Positions 36,233-45,499 of a stretch of 64,000 nucleotides of DNA are shown here, in pieces. The stretch is from positions 1 to 64,000 of the forward strand of contig JAAYFF010000041.1 of the NCBI GenBank assembly GCA_012728375.1. The letters run 5' to 3'. Position 1 is the stretch's first letter. Every line of letters starts with the position of its first letter. Both the position numbers and the translations under genes were made by a program. The notes under the pieces are model-generated. The model was not told the origin of the DNA, did no database searches, and saw only the letters and a list, made by a program, of their open reading frames with translations. Origin of the DNA: Bacillota bacterium (GTDB lineage Bacteria > Bacillota > Dethiobacteria > DTU022 > UBA8154).

Positions 36233-36274
36233 ATTGAGTGAAATTCTTTAGCAAAATAATCCTTCATTTGCTTC

Positions 36275-36302
36275 ACACCGTTATTAGCTTTTTCATAACA
36301 TA
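36275..36302 (+). promoter_or_regulatory. sigma-K-like promoter for spoVFA-spoVFB
   Basis: CATAACATA (36294-36302) matches the sigma-K -10 consensus CATAnnnTA. CACAC at 36274-36278 fits the AC-type -35 at 15-17 bases. It lies 73 bases before spoVFA, an operon that in B. subtilis is made in the mother cell under sigma-K. Confidence 0.55.
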
Positions 36303-36374
36303 GAATAAGATGTAATTACCCCGAAATGCAGGAGCTGCCGAATTAATATGCTTTTGGGGGAAGAGGTGGAGTAA

Positions 36375-37295
36375 ATGGACACTTCCTTGCGAGATATGAA
36401 TATCTTAATTATCGGCGGAGATAAAAGAGAAGCAGAGCTGTTTTTTCGCCTTAAAAAAACCGGTGCAAAGGTGTCAATGTATGGTTTCGAAAAGTATGAA
36501 TATTTAAACGAAATTGTCTCTGCGGAAAACCTTGTGGAAGCAATACTTTCAGCACAAGTTGTCATTACCCCCCTGGCCGGAATTGAAGCGGATGGAGAAA
36601 TTTATGCGCCTTATTCTTCAAAAAAAATTTCTTTAAACAATTTAACCATACTTCGGGCGTTTAGCCCGGGGACAATTTTCCTTGCAGGGCATATTCATCC
36701 TTCTTTAAAGGAACTTCTTGCAAATCAAAAGGTTATTATTAGTGAGACGAGTAAACTTGATGAAATTTCTACCCTTAACGCAGTTCCCACCGCCGAGGGT
36801 GCCATTCAGGCCGCCATGGAACACACAGAGATTACAATTAACAAGAGCAGCAGTTTTGTGCTTGGTTTTGGACGGTGTGGGAAAATACTGGCCCTAACAC
36901 TGAAAGCGCTGGGCGCTAAGGTAAGCGTTGCGGCAAGAAGGCCCGAAGTTCTCGCATGGATCGAAGCTTTAAATATGACTCCTATTCCTCTCGGTCAGCT
37001 TGCCGATAAGATTAATTCTGCCGATATTGTTTTTAATACAATACCTGCTGTAGTCGTCGATGCTGAAGTACTCTACCGCATCAAGAGCTCGGCAATAATA
37101 ATTGATATATCCTCATTTCCCTATGGAGTAGATTTTGCTGTTGCAGAGAGGCTGAATATCAAAGCAATTCTTCTTCCCGGACTGCCGGGAAAAGTTGCTC
37201 CCAAAACTGCCGGAAAAATACTTGCCCAGGTGTACCCGGAACTTATTAAAAAAGTATTAAAAGGAGGGGAAAAGGGTGAGCTTACAGGGTATTAA
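36375..37295 (+). CDS. spoVFA: dipicolinate synthase subunit A
   Basis: DpaA with DpaB oxidises (hydroxy)tetrahydrodipicolinate to dipicolinic acid, the calcium chelator of the spore core. The 306-residue protein has an N-terminal domain (NILIIGGDKREAE at 9-21) and a C-terminal NAD(P)-binding Rossmann domain with GFGRCGK near 159-165, typical of the SpoVFA family. GGAAGAGGTGGAG precedes ATG 36375. It overlaps spoVFB by 20 bases. B. subtilis has asd and dapG downstream; here dapA follows directly after spoVFB. Confidence 0.95.
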   Translation: MDTSLRDMNILIIGGDKREAELFFRLKKTGAKVSMYGFEKYEYLNEIVSAENLVEAILSAQVVITPLAGIEADGEIYAPYSSKKISLNNLTILRAFSPGTIFLAGHIHPSLKELLANQKVIISETSKLDEISTLNAVPTAEGAIQAAMEHTEITINKSSSFVLGFGRCGKILALTLKALGAKVSVAARRPEVLAWIEALNMTPIPLGQLADKINSADIVFNTIPAVVVDAEVLYRIKSSAIIIDISSFPYGVDFAVAERLNIKAILLPGLPGKVAPKTAGKILAQVYPELIKKVLKGGEKGELTGY

Positions 37296-37860
37296 AATTG
37301 GCCTGGCTTTAACCGGTTCCCACTGTACAATAGATAAAATATTCGTGCAAGTAGATAGGCTAATTGCTGCCGGTGCGGATATTACTCCCATTATATCCCC
37401 TGCGATTGATTTAATTGATACACGTTTTGGAGATGCCGAGGCCGTTAAATCCAGGTTATTTGAAAGCACGGGAAAAGATATTATCAGGAGTATTGTTGAT
37501 GCCGAACCGGTTGGCCCCCAAAAGCTATTTGACTTAATAATAGTTGCCCCCTGCACGGGAAATACTCTGGCTAAGCTGGCTAACGGAATTACAGATACTG
37601 CTGTTTTAATGGCGGTTAAATCACATCTTAGAAATCAAAGGCCGGTTCTTCTGGCCATATCAACGAATGACGGGCTGGGGTTAAATGCCAGAAATATCGG
37701 TTTTTTATTGGCTGCAAAAAATATTTTTATGGTTCCTTTCGGACAGGATGACCCAATACTTAAACCTAATTCCCTGGTTTCCAAGATGGACCTGTTGCTT
37801 CCTGCCGCAGAAAGCGCTTTGCGGTACGAGCAGCTTCAACCGCTTTTGGTTTCCTATTAA
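37276..37860 (+). CDS. spoVFB: dipicolinate synthase subunit B
   Basis: DpaB is the flavoprotein-like subunit of dipicolinate synthase. The 194-residue protein has the flavoprotein fold with GLALTGSHCTID near 9-20 and the PCTGNTLAKLANGITD segment near 92-107. The GTG start at 37276 follows AAGGAGG within the end of spoVFA, implying translational coupling and equal amounts of the two subunits. Confidence 0.95.
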   Translation: MSLQGIKIGLALTGSHCTIDKIFVQVDRLIAAGADITPIISPAIDLIDTRFGDAEAVKSRLFESTGKDIIRSIVDAEPVGPQKLFDLIIVAPCTGNTLAKLANGITDTAVLMAVKSHLRNQRPVLLAISTNDGLGLNARNIGFLLAAKNIFMVPFGQDDPILKPNSLVSKMDLLLPAAESALRYEQLQPLLVSY

Positions 37861-37894
37861 TTTAAAATAAAATTGCGTTCTCTCCAATGTTTGT

Positions 37895-37923
37895 TTGATA
37901 AAAGCAATAAGCTTTGTTATAAT
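37895..37923 (+). promoter_or_regulatory. sigma-A-type promoter for dapA
   Basis: TTGATA (37895-37900) and a perfect TATAAT (37918-37923) with a 17-base spacer lie 33 bases before the chosen dapA start. This gives dapA vegetative expression independent of the sporulation operon upstream. Confidence 0.8.
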
Positions 37924-37956
37924 ATTTACAATATCCTGGTAAGGGAGGTTGCAGAT

Positions 37957-38841
37957 TTGTCCTCGTTTTTTGGCTCTTTAGTTACTGCAATGATAACGCC
38001 TTTTAATTCCAAGCTGGAGATAGATTATCAAAAGGTGGAAGAACTGGTTGATCTGCTGCTGCGCAAGGGCTCCGACAGCCTGGTTGTTGCCGGTACAACC
38101 GGAGAATCTCCGGTTTTATCCGAAAAGGAGAAGCTAACCCTTTTTAAAGTTGTCTCCAATGCTTCCGGAGGAAAGGTCAAGGTCCTTGCCGGGGCGGGAA
38201 GCAATAATACCCAGGCTACCCTTGAATTTTGCCAAAAAGCGGAAAAAACGGGTATTGATGGTTTAATGCTCGTTGCACCATACTACAACAAACCTCCCCA
38301 AGAGGGATTATACCGTCATTTTTCAACTATAGCCCGGTCAGTATCGCTTCCGATTATGCTTTATAATATCCCCGGGAGAACCGGCGTTAATCTTCAGGTG
38401 GAAACAACCTTGCGCCTTGCGGAAATCGATAATATTGTTGCTATTAAAGAGGCAAGCGGCGATCTGGAACAAATAACAGCCATCTGTGACGGTGCACCGG
38501 ACGGTTTTGATGTTTACAGCGGGGATGATTCCATGACGCTTCCGGTTTTAAGCGCCGGGGGGTGCGGAGTAGTCAGTATTGCTTCCCATCTTGCCGGTCT
38601 GGAAATTAAACAAATGATTGATGATTTTTTTAACGGGGATATAAAGAAGGCTGTCAGGATGCACCAAAAGTTAATGCCGTTTTTTAAAGCCCTGTTTATT
38701 ACTACAAATCCCATACCGCTAAAGGCGGCATTGAACCTTTCCGGAATGAACGTGGGAGAGCCGCGGCTGCCTTTAATACCTTTGCCGGAGAAAATGTCCA
38801 AAACGTTAAAGGAAGTGCTGGATCGCTATACTTTTAATTAA
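37957..38841 (+). CDS. dapA: 4-hydroxy-tetrahydrodipicolinate synthase
   Basis: DapA condenses pyruvate with aspartate semialdehyde, the first step toward lysine, meso-diaminopimelate and dipicolinate. TTG 37957 is chosen because AAGGGAGG is nine bases upstream; the open frame reaches back to 37873, but that would cross the promoter. The 294-residue product has the GTTGES block at 46-51, Tyr136 in YNIPGRTG and Schiff-base Lys164 in AIKEASG. A clear terminator follows. Its location beside spoVFAB links the precursor and the dipicolinate branch. Confidence 0.96.
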   Translation: MSSFFGSLVTAMITPFNSKLEIDYQKVEELVDLLLRKGSDSLVVAGTTGESPVLSEKEKLTLFKVVSNASGGKVKVLAGAGSNNTQATLEFCQKAEKTGIDGLMLVAPYYNKPPQEGLYRHFSTIARSVSLPIMLYNIPGRTGVNLQVETTLRLAEIDNIVAIKEASGDLEQITAICDGAPDGFDVYSGDDSMTLPVLSAGGCGVVSIASHLAGLEIKQMIDDFFNGDIKKAVRMHQKLMPFFKALFITTNPIPLKAALNLSGMNVGEPRLPLIPLPEKMSKTLKEVLDRYTFN

Positions 38842-38869
38842 CGGCTCTGCTTACATTACATCAAGTGTT

Positions 38870-38898
38870 GCGCCTCATGCTCAAAGGGGCGCTTTTTT
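38870..38898 (+). terminator. intrinsic terminator of dapA
   Basis: GCGCCTC (38870-38876) / GGGGCGC (38886-38892) with a nine-base loop and six T. Confidence 0.8.
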
Positions 38899-38986
38899 AT
38901 ATGTTTGCCTTTCGCATGGGAATGGAGTATAATAAAAAACAATAAAAATGGAGCGGAAAATAACTTAAGAGAGGTGTTATTTTTTT

Positions 38987-40669
38987 TTGCGTAAGGGAAA
39001 AGAAAAGGGTGGGCGAGATAAAATCCAAATCATCCCTTTGGGCGGTGTAGGGGAGATTGGAAAAAATATGTTTGTAATTCAATACAATCAAGAGATAATA
39101 GTTATCGATGCGGGGCTAAAATTTCCCGAAGATGAAATGCTTGGTGTAGATATGGTTATACCTGATATAACCTATTTGGTTGAAAACAAAAGCAAAATAA
39201 AGGCGATCATTTTAACCCACGGGCATGAGGACCATATTGGCGCACTCCCCTACGTTCTTCCCCACATAAATGTGCCTATTTACGGTACCAGGTTGACCTT
39301 GGGCCTTTTAAAAATAAAGCTGGAAGAGTTCGGTTTGCTAAAGCAAGCTTCCTTGCATGAAATTCACGGCGGGGATAATATTACGATCGGTTCAATAAAC
39401 GTAAGTTTTTTTTCAACCAATCACAGTATACCGGATTCTGTAGGGGTTATCTTAAGAACGCCGGCGGGTAATATCGTCTATACCAGCGATTTTAAATTTG
39501 ACCATACACCTGTCTTGGGAAATATAACTCAATTTGATCTTCTTGCAGATGTAGGCAGGGAAGGAGTTCTCGTGGCTCTTTCAGACAGCACGAATGCTGA
39601 ACGGGAGGGCTATACCCATTCCGAGAAAGAAGTCGGGGAAACATTAAATGATATTTTTTTATCTGCAGAAGGAAGAATCATTATTGTTTCTTTTGCCTCC
39701 AATGTCCACCGGATTCAACAGATTGTCAATGCGGCCAGTTTTGCCGGCAGAAAAATTGCCGTGGACGGTTGGAGTATGGTCAATGTGGTGGAAATTGCCC
39801 GCGAATTGGGTTACCTGCACATTCCCCCAGAGCTAATGATCGATGTGGATGATGTTAAAAAGTTTCCCCGGGAAAAAATTGTTGTCCTTACTACCGGAAC
39901 TCAGGGAGAGCCGCTATCGGCTCTTGCCAGGCTGGCCAATGCCAACCACCGGAAGCTGGAAATCATTCCGGGAGATACTGTTGTTATAGCTGCAACTCCA
40001 ATTCCCGGAAATGAAAAGCTGGTTCACCGGACTATTGATAATCTTTTTCGCCGCGGGGCAAAAGTAATCTATGGGGGAGTTTCGGGAGTTCATGTTTCCG
40101 GGCATGGAAGCCGGGAAGAACTTAAGTTAATGTTAAACATGCTCCGTCCAAAATATCTAATTCCGGTTCACGGAGAATATCGCCATTTGATACATCACGC
40201 TGCCCTAGCGGAAACGATCGGTATTCCCAAGGATAATATTTTTATTGTCGAAAACGGTGCCGTAATGGAGTTTTCCCCGTCACAGGGCAAGGTAGTATCA
40301 AGTGTACAGGCCGGTGCAGTTTTTATTGACGGACTGGGGATTGGCGATGTGGGCAATATCGTTTTAAGGGATAGAAAAGTTTTATCTGAAGACGGTATTT
40401 TTATTGTTGTCATGGCCATTGACAGCAAGGAGAAGGAGCTGTTGTCAGGCCCCGATATTGTTTCCAGGGGATTTGTTTATGTTAAAGAATCAGAGGAACT
40501 GTTGGATGAAGCCAGGGAAATCGTAAGTTCAGTCATTACAAACTTGTTATCGAAGAAAGTCAGCAATTGGCAGGTTATAAAAAACAGTATCAAAGAGTCA
40601 ATGGGAAAATTTTTATGGGAGAAAACCGGGAGAAAACCGATGATTTTGCCCATTATAATGGAAATTTAA
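38987..40669 (+). CDS. rnjB: ribonuclease J
   Basis: RNase J is a zinc-dependent endo/5'-3' exoribonuclease of mRNA turnover and rRNA maturation. The 560-residue protein has a metallo-beta-lactamase core with HGHEDHIG at 78-85 and a later SDSTNAE, the beta-CASP domain (about 210-370), and IPVHGEYRHL near 385. The C-terminal domain is present. The TTG start at 38987 follows AGAGAGGTG and nine T. Its place between dapA and tepA matches the B. subtilis rnjB (ymfA) locus, which is why I give that symbol; function as rnjA cannot be excluded. Confidence 0.93.
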   Translation: MRKGKEKGGRDKIQIIPLGGVGEIGKNMFVIQYNQEIIVIDAGLKFPEDEMLGVDMVIPDITYLVENKSKIKAIILTHGHEDHIGALPYVLPHINVPIYGTRLTLGLLKIKLEEFGLLKQASLHEIHGGDNITIGSINVSFFSTNHSIPDSVGVILRTPAGNIVYTSDFKFDHTPVLGNITQFDLLADVGREGVLVALSDSTNAEREGYTHSEKEVGETLNDIFLSAEGRIIIVSFASNVHRIQQIVNAASFAGRKIAVDGWSMVNVVEIARELGYLHIPPELMIDVDDVKKFPREKIVVLTTGTQGEPLSALARLANANHRKLEIIPGDTVVIAATPIPGNEKLVHRTIDNLFRRGAKVIYGGVSGVHVSGHGSREELKLMLNMLRPKYLIPVHGEYRHLIHHAALAETIGIPKDNIFIVENGAVMEFSPSQGKVVSSVQAGAVFIDGLGIGDVGNIVLRDRKVLSEDGIFIVVMAIDSKEKELLSGPDIVSRGFVYVKESEELLDEAREIVSSVITNLLSKKVSNWQVIKNSIKESMGKFLWEKTGRKPMILPIIMEI

Positions 40670-40684
40670 GCAAAACTATAAACG

Positions 40685-40720
40685 ATGCCCTTTCCGTTAA
40701 ATGCGGAAAGGGCATTTCTT
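40685..40720 (+). terminator. intrinsic terminator of RNase J gene
   Basis: A perfect 12-bp stem (40685-40696 with 40704-40715) encloses a seven-base loop, followed by TTTCTT. Confidence 0.85.
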
Positions 40721-40813
40721 AAGATGCGCCCGTGTAAAAAGGGTTTTTGCAAAAGGCGTCAAATATGTAGAAAAGAAGAAATCTGCGTAAAAAAGAAAGT
40801 AAGGATCTAAGGC

Positions 40814-42412
40814 ATGAAAAAAATTGGTTTTTTGGCGGTGGTGTTTGTTTTTTGCATATCAATACCCGTTACCAGTGTATTTGGAAATGAAGTTGAAAGT
40901 ATTTATATCATAAACGGTAAGCAAACCGAAATACCACCGGATTTTACTTCACAGGATGATCTCAAGGTTATTAAGCCGGTTAGTGCCCTTTATAACCAAT
41001 ATATTGATTATCCCTGCGGTTATGCAATTAATTATCCTAATCATATGAGGGTTGATGTTACACTGTCTCTGGTTAGAACAGTTATTGCCGATAAAGATAC
41101 GCAAATAGAAATTTATTATGACAATTTTGAAGGTACCGTTCATTCTGCTGAGTCTTATATTAATTACAGCAATCGTTTTAAATACAATAAAGAGCATACA
41201 ATAGAAAAAGACGAGTTCATTTATGTAAACGGCTTAAGGGCGCATTTGCTCAAATGGCGTAGAAATAAATGTGCAAATATTGAAGTCGATAAAAACTACT
41301 ATGTCAATGTCAAGATCGTCAAGAATCGGAACGAAGTTTATACTATTTTTATAAAATCTGCTGAACCGGTACAGGATTATATGACAATTTTAAGCAGCTT
41401 TAAACTGGTTGATAAAAAGGGGGTCTCCAAGGTTTATGCCCGCTATAAAACTACTTTAAAAAATCTTAATGAAGAGACAAATAATTTTCTTAAAGAATAT
41501 TTTTTAGAAAGCAGCAGTCTAAAATGGGGAATATTCGAGTGGTCAACAATTAATAATTTCGATTTTTTAAAGAGCCTTGAAGAAAGGCTGGATTATACTT
41601 TTGAGTTTATCGTGAGGTATCAATCTTTTGACAGCAGCTTTCCTGAGACAGAAATAATAAACGCATACAACAACAATAAATATGTAGAGTTAACGCTTCA
41701 AACGGAGCATCTCTTCCGGAGCGATGATGATTCAATCGCTATTTACGACATACTTAATGGGAAATATGACGCTTTTTTAAATCAATACGCCGCAGCAATA
41801 AAAGAATTTGGCCATCCTGTCTTATTTAGACTGAACAACGAGATGAACGGGGATTGGTGTTCCTATTCGGGCTATTATACTTCAAACGATACAGAATTAT
41901 TCAAAGCGGCCTGGCGATATATTTATAATCTCTTTCAAAAAAACGGGGTGGACAACGTCCTGTGGGTCTGGAATCCCCATGACATTTCTTTCCCCGGATT
42001 CAAGTGGAATCATTACCTAACCTATTATCCCGGGGATAAATATGTGGACATCATTGGGCTAACCGGATATAATACAGGGACTTATTTTAAAGGTGAAGTA
42101 TGGAGAAGTTTTGCTGAAATTTATTCCGGCCTTTATCAGGAATATATCTCTATTTTTCAACAGCCCTTTATGATAACGGAGTTTGGTTCCAGCTCCATTG
42201 GAGGAGATAAAATTGCTTGGCTCAAAGATATGTTTGCCGGCATTGGTCAATTTGATAATATCAAAGTTGCCATCTGGTGGAACGGTATTGACTATGATCA
42301 GGAAGGTAATCCCGGAAGAATCTACCGGCTTGATGAAACAGACGGAATGATTGAAGTTTTTAAAAACGGTTTAAAATACTGGAAGGCGGAACCGGCAGTT
42401 CTTGGAGACTGA
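40814..42412 (+). CDS. exported GH26-like glycoside hydrolase with N-terminal unknown domain
   Basis: The 532-residue protein has a signal peptide (about 1-25, hydrophobic core then SVFGNE). An N-terminal domain of about 200 residues resembles surface or accessory domains but is not recognised. The C-terminal half is a TIM-barrel like GH26 (beta-mannanase family): acid/base candidate Glu343 in NNEMNGDW, WVWNPHD near 395 and nucleophile candidate Glu456 in ITEFGSSS. GGATCTAAGG precedes ATG 40814. It is inserted between rnj and tepA relative to B. subtilis order. Substrate could be a mannan-like or own-envelope glycan. Confidence 0.75.
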   Translation: MKKIGFLAVVFVFCISIPVTSVFGNEVESIYIINGKQTEIPPDFTSQDDLKVIKPVSALYNQYIDYPCGYAINYPNHMRVDVTLSLVRTVIADKDTQIEIYYDNFEGTVHSAESYINYSNRFKYNKEHTIEKDEFIYVNGLRAHLLKWRRNKCANIEVDKNYYVNVKIVKNRNEVYTIFIKSAEPVQDYMTILSSFKLVDKKGVSKVYARYKTTLKNLNEETNNFLKEYFLESSSLKWGIFEWSTINNFDFLKSLEERLDYTFEFIVRYQSFDSSFPETEIINAYNNNKYVELTLQTEHLFRSDDDSIAIYDILNGKYDAFLNQYAAAIKEFGHPVLFRLNNEMNGDWCSYSGYYTSNDTELFKAAWRYIYNLFQKNGVDNVLWVWNPHDISFPGFKWNHYLTYYPGDKYVDIIGLTGYNTGTYFKGEVWRSFAEIYSGLYQEYISIFQQPFMITEFGSSSIGGDKIAWLKDMFAGIGQFDNIKVAIWWNGIDYDQEGNPGRIYRLDETDGMIEVFKNGLKYWKAEPAVLGD

Positions 42413-42479
42413 AAAATAAATGAAAAATTTTGCAGTAATAACGGGTACAAAATGAGCAAAGCAAGAGATGACATGCTTG

Positions 42480-42710
42480 TTATTTTATCAGGTCCCATGT
42501 TAATTTGATTTCCTTCCCGGGCTGCAGCTCGGGATGCAGATAATCATTAATGTCAGAGCTGACCAGGCGTACTATTTTGGCAGTGGAATCTGAGGTAAGT
42601 TCAACTTCAATCGTCCCTCTGGCAAAAGGTAACTGCACGTTGCTTTTCTTTTTTTCCTCCGATTGTTCCTGGAAAATTTCTTGAAGGGGAATGGGCGTAT
42701 AAAGCACCAT
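42480..42710 (-). CDS. ylzJ: YlzJ-like protein
   Basis: The small protein of the YlzJ family has a start MVLYTPIPL and ends in a TWDLI-type tail, about 76 residues. The ATG at 42710 is preferred since AAGGAGTG is about ten bases upstream on this strand; the open frame extends to 42743. It lies directly downstream of tepA on the minus strand, as ylzJ does in B. subtilis. The function is unknown. Confidence 0.75.
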   Translation of the reverse strand: MVLYTPIPLQEIFQEQSEEKKKSNVQLPFARGTIEVELTSDSTAKIVRLVSSDINDYLHPELQPGKEIKLTWDLIK

Positions 42711-42758
42711 ATCCGTTTCACTCCTTTTTTTCCCCATTATCAACGATAGGATATTTTG

Positions 42759-43514
42759 TTAATGCCTCTCGTTCGTTTCTTTTTCCCTGATAAGCGAGCG
42801 CAGCTTGGATACCGCGTCGGAAAGGCCGCCTACTGCATCGATAAGGCCGACCTCAACAGCTTCCTGGCCGATCAGAACCGTTCCAATATCCCTTCCCAGC
42901 TGGTTGGTATTGAACATGAGTTCCTTGAACTTTTCCCGAGAAACATGGGAATGTTTGCTGACAAACTCAATGACTCTTTCCTGCATTTTATCCAGGTACT
43001 CAAAAAATTGAAAGATACCGATAACCTGACCGGTTAATCTGATGGGGTGAATCGTCATTGTGGCAGTTGGGGAGATAATACTGTAATCACAACTGACGGA
43101 GATCGGCACTCCAATAGAGTGTCCGCCGCCCAGCACCAAAGAGACGGTTGGTTTGGAAAGGGTGCTAACCATTTCAGCAATAGCCAAACCTGCTTCTACA
43201 TCACCACCGACCGTATTTAGAATAAGGAGTACTCCCTTTACCTGGGGGTTTTGTTCTACGGCTACGAGTTGGGGGATGACATGTTCATATTTGGTAGTTT
43301 TGTTCTGGGGTGGAAGGACAAGGTGCCCTTCAATTTGCCCGATTATGGTTAGAATAAAGATATCATTGTCCTGTTTCGGCAAAGCAAGCTGGCCGACATT
43401 CTGAAGGCTGGCTGTCCTTTCTTCCTGGGTGGGCTGTTCTTTCGGCGTTTCAAATTCAGGTCTTCCGTGCGGTTCCTGCATGAGAAAATCTTTTCCATGA
43501 AAATCTCTTTTCAA
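42759..43514 (-). CDS. tepA: ClpP-like serine protease TepA (translocation-enhancing protein)
   Basis: TepA is a ClpP-fold peptidase (S14) related to protein secretion and sporulation. The 251-residue protein has a disordered N-terminus (1-45), [11 protein letters not shown] near 100-109, nucleophile Ser133 in GGGHSIGVP and His156 in TIHPIRL; the third residue is likely an Asp in the GRDIGT region. The TTG start at 43514 follows AAAGGGG on the minus strand. It is encoded opposite to its neighbours, whereas in B. subtilis it runs with rnjB and spoIIIE. It diverges from the transporter gene at 43640. Confidence 0.9.
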   Translation of the reverse strand: MKRDFHGKDFLMQEPHGRPEFETPKEQPTQEERTASLQNVGQLALPKQDNDIFILTIIGQIEGHLVLPPQNKTTKYEHVIPQLVAVEQNPQVKGVLLILNTVGGDVEAGLAIAEMVSTLSKPTVSLVLGGGHSIGVPISVSCDYSIISPTATMTIHPIRLTGQVIGIFQFFEYLDKMQERVIEFVSKHSHVSREKFKELMFNTNQLGRDIGTVLIGQEAVEVGLIDAVGGLSDAVSKLRSLIREKETNERH

Positions 43515-43639
43515 TTTATTTGCCCCTTTCTTTTTTCATATTTTTCCCCAACCAGCAAAGTTGAATTCTCTTAAGAACAAAGTTCTATTTGTGTCTCTTC
43601 CTGGGTAAAGATAAAAAAAAGCCCTGAGAAGAGAAATTG

Positions 43640-44653
43640 ATGTTACTTTTGGAGACGGGAAAATTTATCCTGGCCTTGCTTTTATTGCTGGGCGGTATTA
43701 AAGCTGTCGGCAAAAGTTTGCATCAGCTGGCGGGAGGGAAGTTTCATGCGCTTCTTAAAAAAAGCGTATCAACTTCCGGGAGGGGTTTTTGTGTCGGACT
43801 GGCGGCAACTATTTTTTTGCAAAGCAGCAGCCTGGTAACAGTAATGGTCGTCGGCTTTATTAACGGCGGTTTTATGAACTTAACCCAAGGACTGGGCGTA
43901 ATTATCGGGGCTAATGTCGGTACTACCGTTACTTCGCAGATTTTTTCCATTGAGACGGAATTTTTAATTATTCCTTTTCTGCTGACCGGTTTTGTCTTAT
44001 ATCTATTCGAAATTATTTTCCACCGTCCTCTGGGAGGAAAGGTTCTGTTGAGCATTGCCGCTGTTTTGACCGGTATACAGCTGTTGATCATAACATTGGA
44101 ACCTTTTGCAGATACTGCCGTGTTTCGCCGGCTTTTTCACTTCAGCCGGGGAACTCCCCTGAGGGGGATCATTGCAGGCATTACCGCTGCGGCGATCATC
44201 CAGAGCAGCAGTGTCACAATTGGCATGGTCATCCTGCTGGCCGGGGAAGGTTATTTTACTTTGCCCGAAGCCCTGGCAATGGTTGTCGGCGCAGACCTCG
44301 GCACTTGTTTGACTGCCCTGATAGCATCCATTGGTACTATACCTCCTGCGAAGAGGGTAGCCTGGGGGCATCTATTTTTTAATCTGGTTTCAATTATTTT
44401 TGTTTTGCTGTTTTGGGATTCTTTTTTGTTCATAACGGAAATGACTTCAAAAGATATAGCAAGGCAGGTAGCGAACTCTCATACCCTTTATAACCTGCTG
44501 GGGGCCGCGCTTTTCTTGCCGTTAGTTGACAATTATGCAATTATCTTGCAAAATATAGGGGCAAAAGACAAGCTCAATAAGAAGGAAAAGGGCTCGTATC
44601 TGAAGAAAAGAAAGTTTAAATATTTAATGGAGAAACTCAAAGAGCTTCTCTAA
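43640..44653 (+). CDS. Na/Pi-cotransporter II-related membrane protein
   Basis: The 337-residue polytopic protein has the duplicated QSSS motif of the NptA/PNaS family: FLQSSSLVTVMVVGF near 54-68 and IIQSSSVTIGMVIL near 193-206. Eight or more hydrophobic segments are visible. It lacks the C-terminal PhoU-like domain of longer relatives. ATG 43640 is preferred over TTG 43637. The predicted role is sodium-coupled phosphate transport, but short versions near spore genes have other proposed roles (SpoVA-like or lipid phosphate transport), so the substrate is uncertain. Confidence 0.85.
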   Translation: MLLLETGKFILALLLLLGGIKAVGKSLHQLAGGKFHALLKKSVSTSGRGFCVGLAATIFLQSSSLVTVMVVGFINGGFMNLTQGLGVIIGANVGTTVTSQIFSIETEFLIIPFLLTGFVLYLFEIIFHRPLGGKVLLSIAAVLTGIQLLIITLEPFADTAVFRRLFHFSRGTPLRGIIAGITAAAIIQSSSVTIGMVILLAGEGYFTLPEALAMVVGADLGTCLTALIASIGTIPPAKRVAWGHLFFNLVSIIFVLLFWDSFLFITEMTSKDIARQVANSHTLYNLLGAALFLPLVDNYAIILQNIGAKDKLNKKEKGSYLKKRKFKYLMEKLKELL

Positions 44654-44679
44654 CGTCGAATATATGTAGGAGGTTTTTC

Positions 44680-45480
44680 ATGAATTTAGCGGAAGCAGCA
44701 ATATTGGGGTTATTGCAGGGTTTTGCTGAATTTCTGCCTATCAGCAGCTCGGGCCATCTTGTTATTTCTCAGCATCTTTTCGGTATCTCGCAGCCGGGGG
44801 TTACCTTTGAAGTGCTGGTCCATTTTGGAACAATGCTCTCAATTGTAACTGTTTTCTGGGGCGATCTGGTCGCGCTTATAAAAGGGCTGGCAAACAATCG
44901 TGAACAAAAGAAGCTCTTTATTCTTTTGCTTGTCGGGACAATTGCAACGGGATTTGTGGGCCTAGTTTTGGGGTCGTTTTTTAAAAGCCTGTTTGAACAG
45001 CCTGTTGTAACAGGTTTTATGCTGTTGATTACCGGCATCCTTGTTTTTCTAATTTCCAGGTTAAGCCAATCGCCGGGAGGGAAGACTATAGAAAAGATGA
45101 GCTATCTGGATGGGGTAGTTACGGGAATTTTTCAAGGAATAGCGATTATTCCGGGCATATCCCGCTCCGGGTCAACAATACTGGCTTCCCTTTTTCGGGG
45201 GTTAAAAAGGCAGGCAGCCATTAAATACTCTTTTTTGCTGGCGCTGCCGGCAATAGCGGGAGCTACGTTACTGGAGGCAATAGATATATTTCGTATGCCC
45301 GGGATCCCCGAGTACCTGTGGTTATATCTTTTTGCCGCTTTTATGGCATTTTTAGCCGGTATTCTCTCGATTAAAATATTTATTAAGTTTTTAAATGAGG
45401 GGAAATTTTATTATTTCTCCTACTACTGCTGGTTTGCAGGAGCTTTTACCATTTTATACTTTCTTATCTTTAAAAAGTAA
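44680..45480 (+). CDS. uppP: undecaprenyl-diphosphatase (BacA)
   Basis: UppP recycles undecaprenyl diphosphate to the monophosphate at the membrane, supporting peptidoglycan synthesis. The 266-residue polytopic protein has the two signatures EFLPISSSGHL near 17-27 and PGISRSGSTI near 157-166 with Glu17, Ser26/27 and Arg161-type residues. TAGGAGG precedes ATG 44680. It functionally connects to uppS in the same window. Confidence 0.96.
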   Translation: MNLAEAAILGLLQGFAEFLPISSSGHLVISQHLFGISQPGVTFEVLVHFGTMLSIVTVFWGDLVALIKGLANNREQKKLFILLLVGTIATGFVGLVLGSFFKSLFEQPVVTGFMLLITGILVFLISRLSQSPGGKTIEKMSYLDGVVTGIFQGIAIIPGISRSGSTILASLFRGLKRQAAIKYSFLLALPAIAGATLLEAIDIFRMPGIPEYLWLYLFAAFMAFLAGILSIKIFIKFLNEGKFYYFSYYCWFAGAFTILYFLIFKK

Positions 45481-45499
45481 CTTATAACATGAGGTTAAA

